The position numbers and the translations under genes were made by a program. The notes below the pieces were generated by a model. It was not told the DNA's origin, searched no databases, and saw nothing but the letters and a program-made list of their open reading frames with translations. Below are positions 63,915 to 64,000 of a stretch of DNA of 64,000 nt, piece after piece. Within the stretch, counting starts at the first letter, position 1; every line of letters begins with the position of its first letter. Source of the stretch: Anaerotardibacter muris (GTDB lineage Bacteria > Actinomycetota > Coriobacteriia > Coriobacteriales > Eggerthellaceae); the NCBI RefSeq assembly GCF_943192915.1, contig NZ_CALPCD010000001.1:411861-475860 (forward strand), read 5' to 3'.

Positions 63915-63960
63915 ATTGCCATGAGACCATCCTGCAAGCAGAGACGCTGCAGTGTTCACA

Positions 63961-64000
63961 ATTGGGGACGGGTTCATTTTTGTCCGGGACAAAAATGAAC
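63961..64000. repeat. C-type gggacag repeat (C4), cut by window end
   Basis: ttggggacgggttcattttt then gtccgggacaaaaatgaac. gttcattttt pairs with aaaaatgaac, and the sequence matches the C family. It may continue beyond the window. Confidence 0.6.

Overview
The window looks like a chromosomal segment of an anaerobic, fairly GC-rich Gram-positive actinobacterium, most probably Coriobacteriia/Eggerthellaceae. This is an inference from gene content: ClpC with a UVR linker, long-form HPF, a single-file dnaE, an NrdR/NrdD-type signal, a ferredoxin-domain aldo/keto reductase, CoA-transferase and Na+/solute symporters. Nothing in the window fixes genus or species. Most genes are on the minus strand.

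Layout. 1-8.5 kb: the 3' end of a CoA-transferase gene; a minus-strand pair (Nudix, metallo-beta-lactamase fold); and a five-gene minus operon of Fe-S aldo/keto reductase, larE, larB, a larC-core gene and a membrane Ser/Thr kinase. 8.7-18.2 kb: a PurF-like protein without the N-terminal cysteine, ychF, an NSS transporter, tRNA-Thr(CGU), a VanZ-RDD fusion, a MaoC hydratase, aroD, and a GHKL-ATPase/STAS protein divergent from a zinc-finger protein. 19.5-36.5 kb: an AT-rich, evidently acquired Wzx/Wzy-type surface polysaccharide cluster. It contains a Wzz-like protein, an initiating phosphoglycosyl transferase, an epimerase, two glycosyltransferases, pyruvyl transferase with an FrhB-like partner, Wzy, a deacetylase, a glycerophosphotransferase, Wzx, RmlA, RmlB and a cytidylyltransferase-oxidoreductase fusion. 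It ends in two decayed GC-rich rmlB relics that bracket a RES-domain gene. 36.7-53.9 kb: housekeeping genes (second NSS transporter, dnaE-truA, an NrdR-box small NrdD-like gene, ispD-ispF-cysE-cysS, tatA-greA-lysS-clpC). 54.3-64 kb: VTC-domain protein, DUF4956 protein and carbohydrate-binding lipoprotein, divergent from a two-component system; then tRNA-Pro(CGG), an NlpC/P60 hydrolase, nhaA and hpf.

Working together. The polysaccharide genes form a near-complete lipid-linked repeat-unit pathway. The cytidylyltransferase half of the fusion could make CDP-glycerol for the TagB/F-like transferase, and pyruvyl transferase and deacetylase would add further decorations. The lar genes make most of a nickel-pincer-cofactor route, but no larA is present here.

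The strongest candidate for something undescribed is a set of dispersed intergenic elements. Families A (656-816, 2897-3066, 10291-10612, 54114-54285) and B (10415-10551, 48529-48663) have a conserved core enclosed by long arms. The arm sequence differs between subtypes, yet the arms pair with each other within each copy; one B copy sits inside an A copy. A third family (C/D), built on gggacag/ctgtccc hairpins, sits at gene 3' ends and in two cases abuts the stop codon with the same junction. Coordinates and pairings were read by eye; no database search or folding was run.
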